Shown here piece by piece: positions 1 through 5,424 of a stretch of DNA of 5,424 bases (position 1 is the stretch's first letter; each line of letters starts with the position of its first letter). The notes under the pieces were generated by a model, which worked only from the letters and a program-made list of their open reading frames with translations, was not told the DNA's origin and ran no database searches. The DNA lies in contig MGVM01000176.1 in assembly GCA_001800495.1 (NCBI GenBank), forward strand, positions 1 to 5,424, given 5' to 3'. The stretch comes from Elusimicrobia bacterium RIFOXYB2_FULL_48_7 (lineage in GTDB: Bacteria; Elusimicrobiota; Endomicrobiia; CG1-02-37-114; XYA2-FULL-39-19). A program made the translations under genes and the position numbers.

Positions 1-1
1 C

Positions 2-406
2 ACTGACCGGGTGATAAGCCACAGCATTGCGGTAACCGGCCTTGCCGCAAACACTCTGTATCATTACAGGGTCATCAGCAAGGATACATCTCTGAACGAG
101 GGGCTGTCAATCGACAACACTTTCAGCACAAGCGGTGCGGCTATCAAGGCATACCCCAACCCGCACAGTATTTCAAACGGCAGCCCAATGACCTTTGCCG
201 GGACTGACAACAGCGGCCTTGAGGTAAAGATATTCACGGTGAGCGGGCGGCTGGTAAAGAAGTTAAGCGCGCCCAATGGTTCCAGCAGCATCACCTGGAA
301 CGGCAAAAACGAGGACGGGGAGAAAGTAAGGCCCGGGCTTTTCCTTGCGAAAGTCACGTGCGGAAGCGGCGGTGAGAAAATCTGCAGGATCGCCCTGGTA
401 AAATAG
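2..406 (+). CDS. Secreted/surface protein, C-terminal part (fibronectin III end plus FlgD-like Ig domain); 5' end outside window
   Basis: The reading frame is open from the first full codon of the window, so this is the 3' end of a larger gene; the GTG at 11 is not a convincing start. The first ~45 residues look like the last strands of a fibronectin type III domain (TGLAANTLYHYRV, then a short strand ending DNTFST). A YPNP motif then opens a C-terminal domain of about 85 residues of the FlgD Ig-like or sorting-domain type: short strands, VSGRLVKKL, WNGKNEDGEKVRPGLF, and a final basic strand ending at LVK. In known proteins this domain closes large exported, often carbohydrate-binding or adhesive proteins; whether it acts here as a sorting signal cannot be told. 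It ends at TAG, 6 bp before the glycosidase gene, so the two are probably co-transcribed. Confidence 0.85.
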   Translation, partial: TDRVISHSIAVTGLAANTLYHYRVISKDTSLNEGLSIDNTFSTSGAAIKAYPNPHSISNGSPMTFAGTDNSGLEVKIFTVSGRLVKKLSAPNGSSSITWNGKNEDGEKVRPGLFLAKVTCGSGGEKICRIALVK

Positions 407-412
407 GAAAAA

Positions 413-3400
413 ATGAAAGAGCAATTCAAAAAACCTCCGGTCGAATACCGCAGCGCGCCTTTCTGGTCCTGGAACGATAAGCTGGACCAAAAGGAATTGA
501 ACCGCCAGCTTGATGAAATGAAAGCGGGCGGGTTCGGCGGCGGGTTCCTGCATTCGCGCCTGGGGCTCATAACACCTTATCTTTCAAAGGAATGGATGGA
601 CCGGGTCAAGTCGACGATCGAATACTCGAAAAAGCACGGGCTCCCTGCCTATCTATACGATGAAGACCGCTGGCCAAGCGGGTCCGGCGGCGGGCTGGCA
701 ACGAAAAAGCGGGAGAACCGCATGCGGATGCTTGTCTGTAAAAAAACCGTGAACCGGTGGCGTTTTTGGGAAGAAGCAAGCCTGGACGACGGCATAGACC
801 CGGAAAGGTTCAACAACACGGGTTACCTGGACACATCAAACAAAGAAGCAGTGAAAGCGTTCATTGATTCAACCTACGAACCGTACAAAAAGGCCGCAGG
901 AAAGTATTTCGGGAAGACTGTGCCGCTAATCTTCACCGATGAACCAACACTGCACAAGCATTACAAGAAGGACAGGAACATATATGTTTTCAGCTGGACG
1001 AAGGGTTTCGATTCCATATTCAAGGACAGGTATGGTTATGATATCAGGGAAAAACTGCACCTGCTCGCGGAAGACGGGAAGGGAAGTTCGAAGGTACGCT
1101 ACGATTACAGGACGCTTATAAGCGAGCTATTCCTGCTGAATTACGGGAAACAGATTTACGACTGGTGCGGGAAAAACGGGATAGCTTTCGGCGGGCATTA
1201 TCTGGCCGAAGATACTCTTAAAAGGCAGTTGTTGAAGATCGGCGCGGCCATGCCCATGTACGAATATATGCACATTCCCGGCGTTGACCACCTCTGCAGG
1301 AGGATTGAGTACGTACTTCTTACTATCAAACAGTGCTCGTCCGTCGCCCACCAGCTGGGCAAAAAAAGGGTGCTGTCGGAACTCTACGGCGCAAGCGGCC
1401 AGAACTTTTCTTTCGCTGACAGGAAATGGCTGGGCGACTGGGATTTGTCCCTCGGCGTGAATATGTTATGCCCTCACTTATGGCTGTATTCCATGCGCGG
1501 GTGCAGGAAAAGAGACTATCCTCCGACTATCTCCTGCCAGCAGCCCTGGTGGAAATACAACAAGCCGGTCGAGGATTACTTCGCGCGGATGAACTACGCC
1601 TTGAGCCAGGGAGAATTCAAGCCTGATATGCTGGTGATCCACCCGATAGACACCGCAAGGGTGCTTTATAAACAACCGCCCGGGCCTGAAAAATACTCAA
1701 AGGACAAAACAGAGATTTTTGACATTAAATTCCGCAGGCTATGTAAAAGCATAATTGCCAGCCATTATGATTTCGATCTTGGCGATGAAAGTCTGATCGC
1801 CAAGCACACCAGGATTGATAAACAGGACGGCAAGGCGAGTTTCATCGTGGGCAGGATGCGCTACGATATTGTTATCGTGCCGGGATTACTGACAATAAGG
1901 GGATCAACGCTGAAACTGCTGAAAGAATTCATGGATTCCGGAGGCAGGGTAATATGTGTCTCACGGCTTCCTTGTATGATAAATGGGGAAGACAGGAAAA
2001 ACGAGGTGCAGGAGCGCCTTTCAGGAGCCGCAATAGTCAAAGAGAACCGGTTGATCAAAATTATTGAAGGCATGAAAAAGAGAGAAATCCGCATCACTGA
2101 TGACAGGGGTGTGGAAATATCACAGATATGCTGCCAGAAGCGTGCGCTGAAAAACGGTGATGATATGTATTTCCTTTCAAACATGAACAGGGCTAAAGGT
2201 TTTCGCGCGAATATCAAAATCGCAGGCAATGGGAATATCGAATACTGGGACGGATTTTCGGGTAAAATGTATTCGGCCCGCGCAAGAACGGAAGGCGGAT
2301 ACCTTTCAACCGCCCTGGAAATACCTCCGGCCGGCTCGTGCCTGCTTGTAAGGACACGCGAAAAACGCAGGCTCGAACCCTTAAGAACATACGGCAGGGA
2401 AAAAACGCTCATGGCGCTTGCCGGTAAATGGGCATTCAGAAGGCTCGCCGAGAACAGCCTGACGCTGGACTTCTGCCGCTACAGGACGGGCAGCGGCCCG
2501 TGGAGCGAAAAAATCCCCGTTATAACCCTCCAAAGAAAACTCGAAAAAACTGCCAGAACACGAAGAATGAGCCTGAAGTATTCCTTTGAAACAGCATTTG
2601 ACAGGAAACCCGGAAGTATTTTCCTGGTGATGGAACAGCCGGAAAAACACAAAATAAAAGTCAACAACAGGGCGGTCCGTTACAAGGATGCCGGCTGGTG
2701 GATAGACACAAGTTTCAAAAAGATCGATATTTCCAGCTATGTGAAGTTGAACGGCGCCAACACCGTGGAACTCGAATGCAGGTTTATCAATCCCAAAAAG
2801 CCGAAAACGGATATCTACGTAAAGAACGGCATCGAACTGGAATCCGTTTATGTCACGGGCGCTTTTTCTGTCACGGGCGCTTTCAGGAAAATGAAAAACA
2901 CATTCGTTGAAAAATACGACTACCCAAAACAGTCCGTTCTTGCAAAAGGCGCAACCGGGTTTGCGGGAAAACGGTTCGTCCTGGAAAACGAGAAAGAGGC
3001 CGCGGGATTGAAGGAACCGGTCCTTGCGGGTTATCCATTTTATGCCGGCCCGTTGTTGTACGGCAGGGAGTTTGAATTTCACGGGGACATAAGGCGCAAT
3101 GAAAGGGTATTCCTGAAGTTTTCCGGATTCAACGCAACAGCGGCAAAAATACGGCTGAACAGCAAGGAATCAGGCGCCGCGCTCCTGCCTCCTTATGAGA
3201 TCGATGTTACCAAGTCAATTAGAAAAGGGAAAAACCGCCTGGAAGTGGAGATAGTGAACAGCCTCCGGAACCTGCTTGGGCCCCACCACCACCCTGAAAT
3301 TGAAGCAAAGTGGATAGGCCCGGAGGAATTCTTCCAGGAAGGCAATAAATGGATGAACGAATACACATTCCTTCCGTACGGCTTCAGGAAACTGGCGCTG

Positions 3401-3427
3401 GTATGCCGGCATGAACACCGGATGTAA
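413..3427 (+). CDS. GH106-like glycoside hydrolase (alpha-L-rhamnosidase type), 1004 aa
   Basis: The protein probably hydrolyses terminal alpha-L-rhamnose or a related sugar from oligosaccharides. The N-terminus has the typical family opening (PPVEYRSAPFWSWN near residues 8-21, then a GG-rich stretch at 39-44). YDEDRWPSG at 82-90 belongs to the TIM-barrel domain (about 1-400). Glu177 in FTDEP, Glu266 in GHYLAED and Glu323 in LSELYG sit where barrel strands should end and are the best candidates for acid/base residues; this is inferred from position. Residues about 404-525 (DMLVIHP, then YDIVIVPGLL and SGGRVICV) resemble the amidotransferase-like domain of GH42-type enzymes. Two beta-sandwich, galactose-binding-like regions follow (about 665-825 and 870-1000), the second with GYPFYAG at 873-879 and LRNLLGPHHH at 951-960. 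About 1000 residues is normal for the family. No signal peptide or membrane segment is visible. The ATG at 413 follows AGGA (405-408) with only 4 nt between, and the start matches the family N-terminus. The exact substrate is uncertain; a GH2-like glycosidase is the alternative. Confidence 0.8.
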   Translation: MKEQFKKPPVEYRSAPFWSWNDKLDQKELNRQLDEMKAGGFGGGFLHSRLGLITPYLSKEWMDRVKSTIEYSKKHGLPAYLYDEDRWPSGSGGGLATKKRENRMRMLVCKKTVNRWRFWEEASLDDGIDPERFNNTGYLDTSNKEAVKAFIDSTYEPYKKAAGKYFGKTVPLIFTDEPTLHKHYKKDRNIYVFSWTKGFDSIFKDRYGYDIREKLHLLAEDGKGSSKVRYDYRTLISELFLLNYGKQIYDWCGKNGIAFGGHYLAEDTLKRQLLKIGAAMPMYEYMHIPGVDHLCRRIEYVLLTIKQCSSVAHQLGKKRVLSELYGASGQNFSFADRKWLGDWDLSLGVNMLCPHLWLYSMRGCRKRDYPPTISCQQPWWKYNKPVEDYFARMNYALSQGEFKPDMLVIHPIDTARVLYKQPPGPEKYSKDKTEIFDIKFRRLCKSIIASHYDFDLGDESLIAKHTRIDKQDGKASFIVGRMRYDIVIVPGLLTIRGSTLKLLKEFMDSGGRVICVSRLPCMINGEDRKNEVQERLSGAAIVKENRLIKIIEGMKKREIRITDDRGVEISQICCQKRALKNGDDMYFLSNMNRAKGFRANIKIAGNGNIEYWDGFSGKMYSARARTEGGYLSTALEIPPAGSCLLVRTREKRRLEPLRTYGREKTLMALAGKWAFRRLAENSLTLDFCRYRTGSGPWSEKIPVITLQRKLEKTARTRRMSLKYSFETAFDRKPGSIFLVMEQPEKHKIKVNNRAVRYKDAGWWIDTSFKKIDISSYVKLNGANTVELECRFINPKKPKTDIYVKNGIELESVYVTGAFSVTGAFRKMKNTFVEKYDYPKQSVLAKGATGFAGKRFVLENEKEAAGLKEPVLAGYPFYAGPLLYGREFEFHGDIRRNERVFLKFSGFNATAAKIRLNSKESGAALLPPYEIDVTKSIRKGKNRLEVEIVNSLRNLLGPHHHPEIEAKWIGPEEFFQEGNKWMNEYTFLPYGFRKLALVCRHEHRM
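2852..2884 (+). repeat. In-frame 18-bp tandem microduplication inside the glycosidase gene
   Basis: The 14-mer GTCACGGGCGCTTT occurs at 2852-2865 and again at 2870-2883, exactly 18 bp apart. It encodes VTGAF twice (residues 814-818 and 820-824), separated by Ser819. Homologues usually have a single strand of the form IYLLGDFGV here, so one copy looks like a slippage duplication at the end of the first beta-sandwich. The frame is kept. Confidence 0.7.
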
Positions 3428-3432
3428 AAATA

Positions 3433-3536
3433 ATACCACCCTCTGGTTCAGGTTCAAGGCGCCGCTGGCGACCACAACAACATATCTGCAAACCATCCCG
3501 GTAAACATCACCACCGAACAAACCAACTACCCTTGA
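3433..3536 (+). pseudogene. Copy A: 5'-truncated remnant of a surface-protein C-terminus
   Basis: Codons from 3435 to a TGA at 3534-3536 encode 33 residues beginning TTLWFRFKAPLATTTT and containing PVNITTEQ. The same C-terminus is encoded in copy B (5108-5211). Bases 3433-3532 align to 5108-5207 without gaps at 83 of 100 positions, including the first 34 identical. No start codon or ribosome site serves this frame, and the fragment begins 5 bp after the glycosidase stop, so it is a gene remnant and not an expressed small protein. Ten of the 17 base differences from copy B are silent; the rest make only three residue changes (L/I, I/L and N/P), so both copies diverged while still coding. The parent family looks like the last beta-strands of a repetitive exported protein; I cannot name it. 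Confidence 0.75.
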
Positions 3537-3553
3537 TAGGCGTATCCATAAAA
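3528..3553 (+). repeat. 26-bp segment shared with 5269-5294 (copy A side)
   Basis: This stretch matches 5269-5294 at 25 of 26 positions, running from TACCC through TAGGCGTATCCATAAAA. In copy B it follows a complete structured unit and forms the right side of a hairpin (5264-5290). Here it directly follows the coding remnant, so the left arm and the 66 bp present in B (5208-5273) are missing. The stop codon of copy A comes from this segment (TTGATAGG). Confidence 0.8.
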
Positions 3554-3591
3554 ATAAGTTGTACTATTTTTATGACCTCATCCGATTCGGC
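3547..3591 (+). repeat. Structured 45-bp repeat unit A1 (hairpin plus 17-nt tail)
   Basis: The left arm CATAAAAAT (3547-3555), a 10-nt loop AAGTTGTACT (3556-3565) and the right arm ATTTTTATG (3566-3574) form a perfect 9-bp stem. If the outermost loop bases A and T also pair, the stem is 10 bp with an 8-nt loop. The tail ACCTCATCCGATTCGGC (3575-3591) follows, and the next unit starts at 3592. It has the same geometry as units A2 and B1, with compensated stem changes. Both strands could fold. It lacks the GC-rich stem and U-run of a standard terminator. Confidence 0.75.
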
Positions 3592-3696
3592 CGTAAAATT
3601 AATTTGTAACAATTTTACGACTTCACACTTAATTCTCCGCAAAAAACGCGGAATTGTAAAATTAAGTATTTCGCACCGTGCTCAACCCGGTTCAGC
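3592..3696 (+). repeat. Structured repeat unit A2, interrupted by a 60-bp insert
   Basis: The left arm CGTAAAATT (3592-3600), loop AATTTGTAAC (3601-3610) and right arm AATTTTACG (3611-3619) give a perfect 9-bp stem with a 10-nt loop. The tail begins ACTTC (3620-3624), is broken by 60 bp, and resumes ACCCGGTTCAGC (3685-3696). Joining the two parts gives ACTTCACCCGGTTCAGC, 17 nt, matching the tails of A1 and B1 at 13 of 17 positions each. Without the insert the unit is 45 bp, the same as A1. Confidence 0.72.
3625..3684. repeat. 60-bp palindromic insert within repeat unit A2
   Basis: The segment contains ACTTAATT (3627-3634) and its exact reverse complement AATTAAGT (3660-3667). Inside is a second hairpin TCCGC (3636-3640), loop AAAAAAC, GCGGA (3648-3652). 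TCA occurs at both edges (3623-3625 and 3682-3684), possibly a 3-bp target duplication, though that short a match could be chance. It may be a small non-autonomous palindromic element. No coding frame of note is present, and there is no U-run to make it a terminator. Confidence 0.5.
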
Positions 3697-3772
3697 CGTA
3701 AAAGAGGACATTTCTATATTGGTTTAACACACAAATAAATCAGGGGAAGGGAAGTGAAAAGAGGGATTTACA
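3697..3772. other. Partial third repeat arm and unexplained spacer before the ATPase stop
   Basis: CGTAAAA at 3697-3703 repeats the left arm of unit A2 (CGTAAAATT), and 3685-3703 matches 3580-3598 at 16 of 19 positions. No right arm follows, so the array ends in a truncated unit. The remaining ~70 bp up to the ATPase stop codon show no gene, no clear terminator for either convergent gene, and no further copies of the repeat. Confidence 0.5.
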
Positions 3773-4927
3773 TCAAGTGTTTGATTTTATAAGAACCAGG
3801 TCTTTTATGAGGCTATCGAGATTTACATATTTTACTGACAAGTCCCGGAATTTTTTTTTAAAAGACTTGTCAATATCACTCGCTACAACGTAATTCTGCC
3901 CTCGCGGATATTTTGCCCTGAATGATTTCAGGTTGGCGGGTTCAAAGACATTGGATTTCCATTTACATTCTATTGCAGTTACTTCTTCGTTTTTTCCTCT
4001 GATAACAAAATCGATTTCATGCCCTCGTTTATCTCTCCAATAATTTATACTGTGTGTCTGCAGCTTGCCAAGCATTTCATTTAAGATGTAATGTCCCCAC
4101 AAATACCCCAGATCTTCATTCCTTAAATCATTCCATTCCTTGAAATGACAGACAAATCCTGTGTCAAAAGCGTAGACTTTCGGCGCGGATATTATTTCAT
4201 TGGGAAGATGCGTATTGTATGGCCTGATAACATGAAAAACATATGTTGCTTCAAGTATAGACAGGTACGTTTGAACCGTTGTCCTGCTGATTTCACAAGG
4301 AACCGCAAAGCGTGACGCTTCAAAAATCTGGCCGCTTTGCATAAAAAGCAACTCCATGCATTTAACAAACGAATGCCTGCGCTCCAGCCGGAATAATTCA
4401 AGGATATCTTTTGCCCAATAGGCTTCAATCCACTCCTCGTATCCTTTTTCCCACGGTTTATCTGTAAGGAAAAAAGGCGGCAATCCTCCATGCAGCAATC
4501 TTTTTTTCAACGATTTCATGCCAAAATCGATCAAATCATCAGAAATCATCGGGGTAAGCCACAACTCGAGTTTTCTTCCTGTAAGAGTATCCTTAAACTT
4601 TGCTGAAGCTCCCAGGGATGATGAACCTGTTGCAATTATTTTGGTATCACGATAATGATCGGCAGCAATTTTTAAAAGCTGCGAAGGATCTAATAACTTG
4701 TGTATTTCATCAACCACAAGCGTTTTACCGGCATGTTCGGAAAGGAAGCTTTCTGGGTCTTCCATCAACCTTCTTGTCCTGGGCAGTTCGCAATCAAAAT
4801 AAGTTACGTCAGGAAGAGATTGGCTTAAAACTGTTTTACCAACCCTTCTTACACCTGAAAGCCATATTATAGAACGCTGCTTCCATAATTTTTGAACTTG
4901 ATCTATCCAAAAGTTTCTTTTTATCAT
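3773..4927 (-). CDS. AAA_14/DUF4143 family ATP-binding protein, 384 aa
   Basis: This is a full-length member of a widespread family of P-loop ATPases whose cellular role is not established. The N-terminus IIWLSGVRRVGKT carries Walker A (GVRRVGKT, 25-32). Walker B is LVVDE (70-74), and a sensor-1 segment IATGSSS lies at 98-104. The LTGRKLELWLTPM stretch (115-127) is typical of the family. Residues about 190-235 look like a winged-helix segment. The C-terminal DUF4143 region has a PD-(D/E)xK-like pattern: Glu284, EIDFVI with Asp306, and ECK with Glu320 and Lys322, so nuclease-type residues are retained. The start at 4927 fits the family N-terminus, although no Shine-Dalgarno sequence is visible before it. 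The gene is convergent with the glycosidase gene, visibly more AT-rich than it, and flanked by duplicated remnants and repeats, which suggests arrival by transfer. No antitoxin-like partner or conserved neighbour is visible. Confidence 0.9.
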   Translation of the reverse strand: MIKRNFWIDQVQKLWKQRSIIWLSGVRRVGKTVLSQSLPDVTYFDCELPRTRRLMEDPESFLSEHAGKTLVVDEIHKLLDPSQLLKIAADHYRDTKIIATGSSSLGASAKFKDTLTGRKLELWLTPMISDDLIDFGMKSLKKRLLHGGLPPFFLTDKPWEKGYEEWIEAYWAKDILELFRLERRHSFVKCMELLFMQSGQIFEASRFAVPCEISRTTVQTYLSILEATYVFHVIRPYNTHLPNEIISAPKVYAFDTGFVCHFKEWNDLRNEDLGYLWGHYILNEMLGKLQTHSINYWRDKRGHEIDFVIRGKNEEVTAIECKWKSNVFEPANLKSFRAKYPRGQNYVVASDIDKSFKKKFRDLSVKYVNLDSLIKDLVLIKSNT

Positions 4928-4933
4928 GTTGAT

Positions 4934-4969
4934 ACGATAGCATATAGTGACACTGAATGCAAGTATCGT
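4934..4969. promoter_or_regulatory. Imperfect palindrome just upstream of the ATPase start
   Basis: Nested arms are ACGATA (4934-4939) with TATCGT (4964-4969), GCAT (4940-4943) with ATGC (4957-4960), and AGTG (4946-4949) with CACT (4951-4954). The two inner pairs share a centre at 4950; the outer pair is centred at 4951.5. The site begins 7 bp upstream of the ATPase start codon, where an operator would sit, but it is also at the boundary with the surface-protein remnant and so may instead mark a recombination junction. I found no convincing -35/-10 pair for the ATPase gene. Confidence 0.45.
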
Positions 4970-5211
4970 TGCGTTTAGTTACCATTACAACCGACCTCAA
5001 CAAGCGCAGGGCAAGCTCAATAAGGTTCTCCGACGGCGCGGCCGGCGCGGGCAACAAAGGCACGGATGTGCCGCCTCACTCTGGTGTGCACGCCTCCATG
5101 CTGATGGATACCACCCTCTGGTTCAGGTTCAAGGCGCCGCTTGCCACAACCACCACCTACATCCAGACCCTTCCGGTCAACATCACCACCGAACAGACCC
5201 CGTACCCCTGA
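4957..5211 (+). pseudogene. Copy B: longer 5'-truncated surface-protein C-terminus
   Basis: An open frame of 84 codons ends at TGA 5209-5211. The likely original coding part runs from about VTITTDLNK onwards, through KGTDVPPHSGVHASML and LWFRFKAPLATTTT to PVNITTEQTPYP. The frame is blocked by stops immediately upstream (4930, 4945, 4948 and 4954), and the ATG at 4957 has no ribosome site and lies inside a palindrome, so this reads as the tail end of a lost gene. The composition (GTDV, HSGVHASM, Thr-rich strand) suggests the last Ig-like strands of an exported repetitive protein. The last 33 residues match copy A at 30 positions. A genuine short ORF cannot be fully excluded. Confidence 0.65.
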
Positions 5212-5251
5212 AATTAAATGGTAACAATTTCAGGACTTCACCCAGTTTGAC
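5207..5251 (+). repeat. Structured 45-bp repeat unit B1
   Basis: The left arm CCTGAAATT (5207-5215), 10-nt loop AAATGGTAAC (5216-5225) and right arm AATTTCAGG (5226-5234) give a perfect 9-bp stem. The tail ACTTCACCCAGTTTGAC (5235-5251) follows, and CCTTAAATA (5252-5260) resembles the start of a further degenerate unit. The loop matches unit A2 at 8 of 10 positions. Stem differences from A2 at positions 2 and 4 are both compensated on the opposite arm. The stop codon of copy B (TGA, 5209-5211) lies inside the left arm. Confidence 0.75.
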
Positions 5252-5263
5252 CCTTAAATATGG

Positions 5264-5290
5264 ATGGATACCCTTGGTAGGCGTATCCAT
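5264..5290 (+). repeat. Second hairpin after unit B1, within the segment shared with copy A
   Basis: ATGGATAC (5264-5271) and GTATCCAT (5283-5290) are exact reverse complements. CCT (5272-5274) and AGG (5279-5281) can extend the stem past a one-base bulge to a TGGT loop. Only the right side of this structure survives at copy A (from 3533), where the left arm is absent. The 26-bp segment 5269-5294 is the partner of 3528-3553. It has no U-run, so it is not a standard terminator. Confidence 0.65.
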
Positions 5291-5342
5291 AAAACCTGAA
5301 ACCCCACAAAACGGGTAATCTGCACTAAAACTCTTCTAAATA

Positions 5343-5402
5343 CCAAAATTTCGAAAAATATTTCAAAAAACCATTGACTTTTTGGGTTTTTCGTGTTATA
5401 TA
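5343..5402 (+). promoter_or_regulatory. Sigma70-type promoter with A/T-tract UP region, reading out of the window
   Basis: The -35 box is TTGACT (5374-5379, 5 of 6 to consensus), the spacer is exactly 17 bp, and the -10 box is TATATA (5397-5402, 4 of 6). Upstream, 5343-5373 is rich in A and T tracts, as expected of an UP element. Transcription would start near 5409, leaving ~15 nt of leader in the window; the gene served lies to the right. No ribosome site or start codon is visible before the window ends. Confidence 0.65.
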
Positions 5403-5424
5403 TGTATTGAAGATACCACTATAA

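Noticed and set aside
1861..3082. Long minus-strand open frames (183 and 233 codons) inside the glycosidase gene
   Set aside because: They are antisense to a clearly recognisable full-length coding sequence, and their translations show no known domain.
3547..3574. AT-rich hairpin as a rho-independent terminator for the glycosidase gene
   Set aside because: The stem has hardly any GC pairs and is not followed by a T-run. The same fold recurs as a repeat family, which explains it better.
3547..3703. Tandem repeats as a CRISPR array
   Set aside because: There are only two full units plus a partial one; the whole 45-bp unit repeats and no unique spacers separate the copies. No cas gene is present.
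3533..3727. 64-codon open frame on the + strand over the repeat array
   Set aside because: It runs through the structured repeats, has no ribosome site, and its translation shows no family features.
3722..3728. GTTTAAC resembling an integron attC core (RYYYAAC)
   Set aside because: No matching GTTRRRY partner with L-box pairing is found at a suitable distance, and no integrase gene is present. One 7-mer is not enough to call a cassette site.
4978..4986. GTTACCATT, the reverse complement of the AATGGTAAC loop of unit B1
   Set aside because: A single 9-base match with no stem arms or tail around it; it is also part of the copy B coding remnant and could arise by chance.
5301..5316. ACCC...GGGT short hairpin after copy B
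   Set aside because: The 4-bp stem is too short and there is no T-run after it, so it is not a credible terminator.

Overview
The window looks like bacterial chromosome from an anaerobic or environmental lineage that secretes modular surface proteins. The combination of a fibronectin III plus FlgD-like C-terminus, a GH106-type glycosidase and an AAA_14/DUF4143 ATPase fits groups such as Elusimicrobiota, Omnitrophota or related candidate phyla. That placement is an inference from protein style; no phylogenetic marker is present.

Left part (2-3427, + strand): the 3' end of a secreted or surface protein gene is followed after 6 bp by a complete 1004-codon gene for a GH106-like glycoside hydrolase (alpha-L-rhamnosidase type). 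The spacing suggests one transcript. The hydrolase has no signal peptide, so it probably acts on imported oligosaccharides in the cytoplasm.

Middle part (3428-3772): this stretch is repeat-rich. Five bases after the hydrolase stop lies a 33-codon remnant of the C-terminus of another surface-type protein. It is followed by two tandem copies of a 45-bp unit and a partial third. Each full unit is a 9-bp stem with a 10-nt loop followed by a conserved 17-nt tail. The second unit is interrupted by an exactly excisable 60-bp palindromic insert.

Right part (3773-5424): a more AT-rich minus-strand gene for an AAA_14/DUF4143 ATPase with a PD-(D/E)xK-like C-terminus is convergent with the hydrolase gene. 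Beyond its start codon lie an imperfect palindrome, a longer 5'-truncated copy of the same surface-protein C-terminus (83 of 100 bases identical to the first, without gaps), and another copy of the structured 45-bp unit. The window closes with a strong sigma70-like promoter firing rightwards out of the window.

The most notable feature is the structured repeat family. Three copies keep the same hairpin geometry through compensatory base changes, and they sit directly behind two copies of the same protein C-terminus on either side of the ATPase gene. This suggests a selected structured RNA or DNA element linked to the 3' ends of surface-protein genes, and possibly to their duplication and reshuffling. 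I do not recognise it as a named element.
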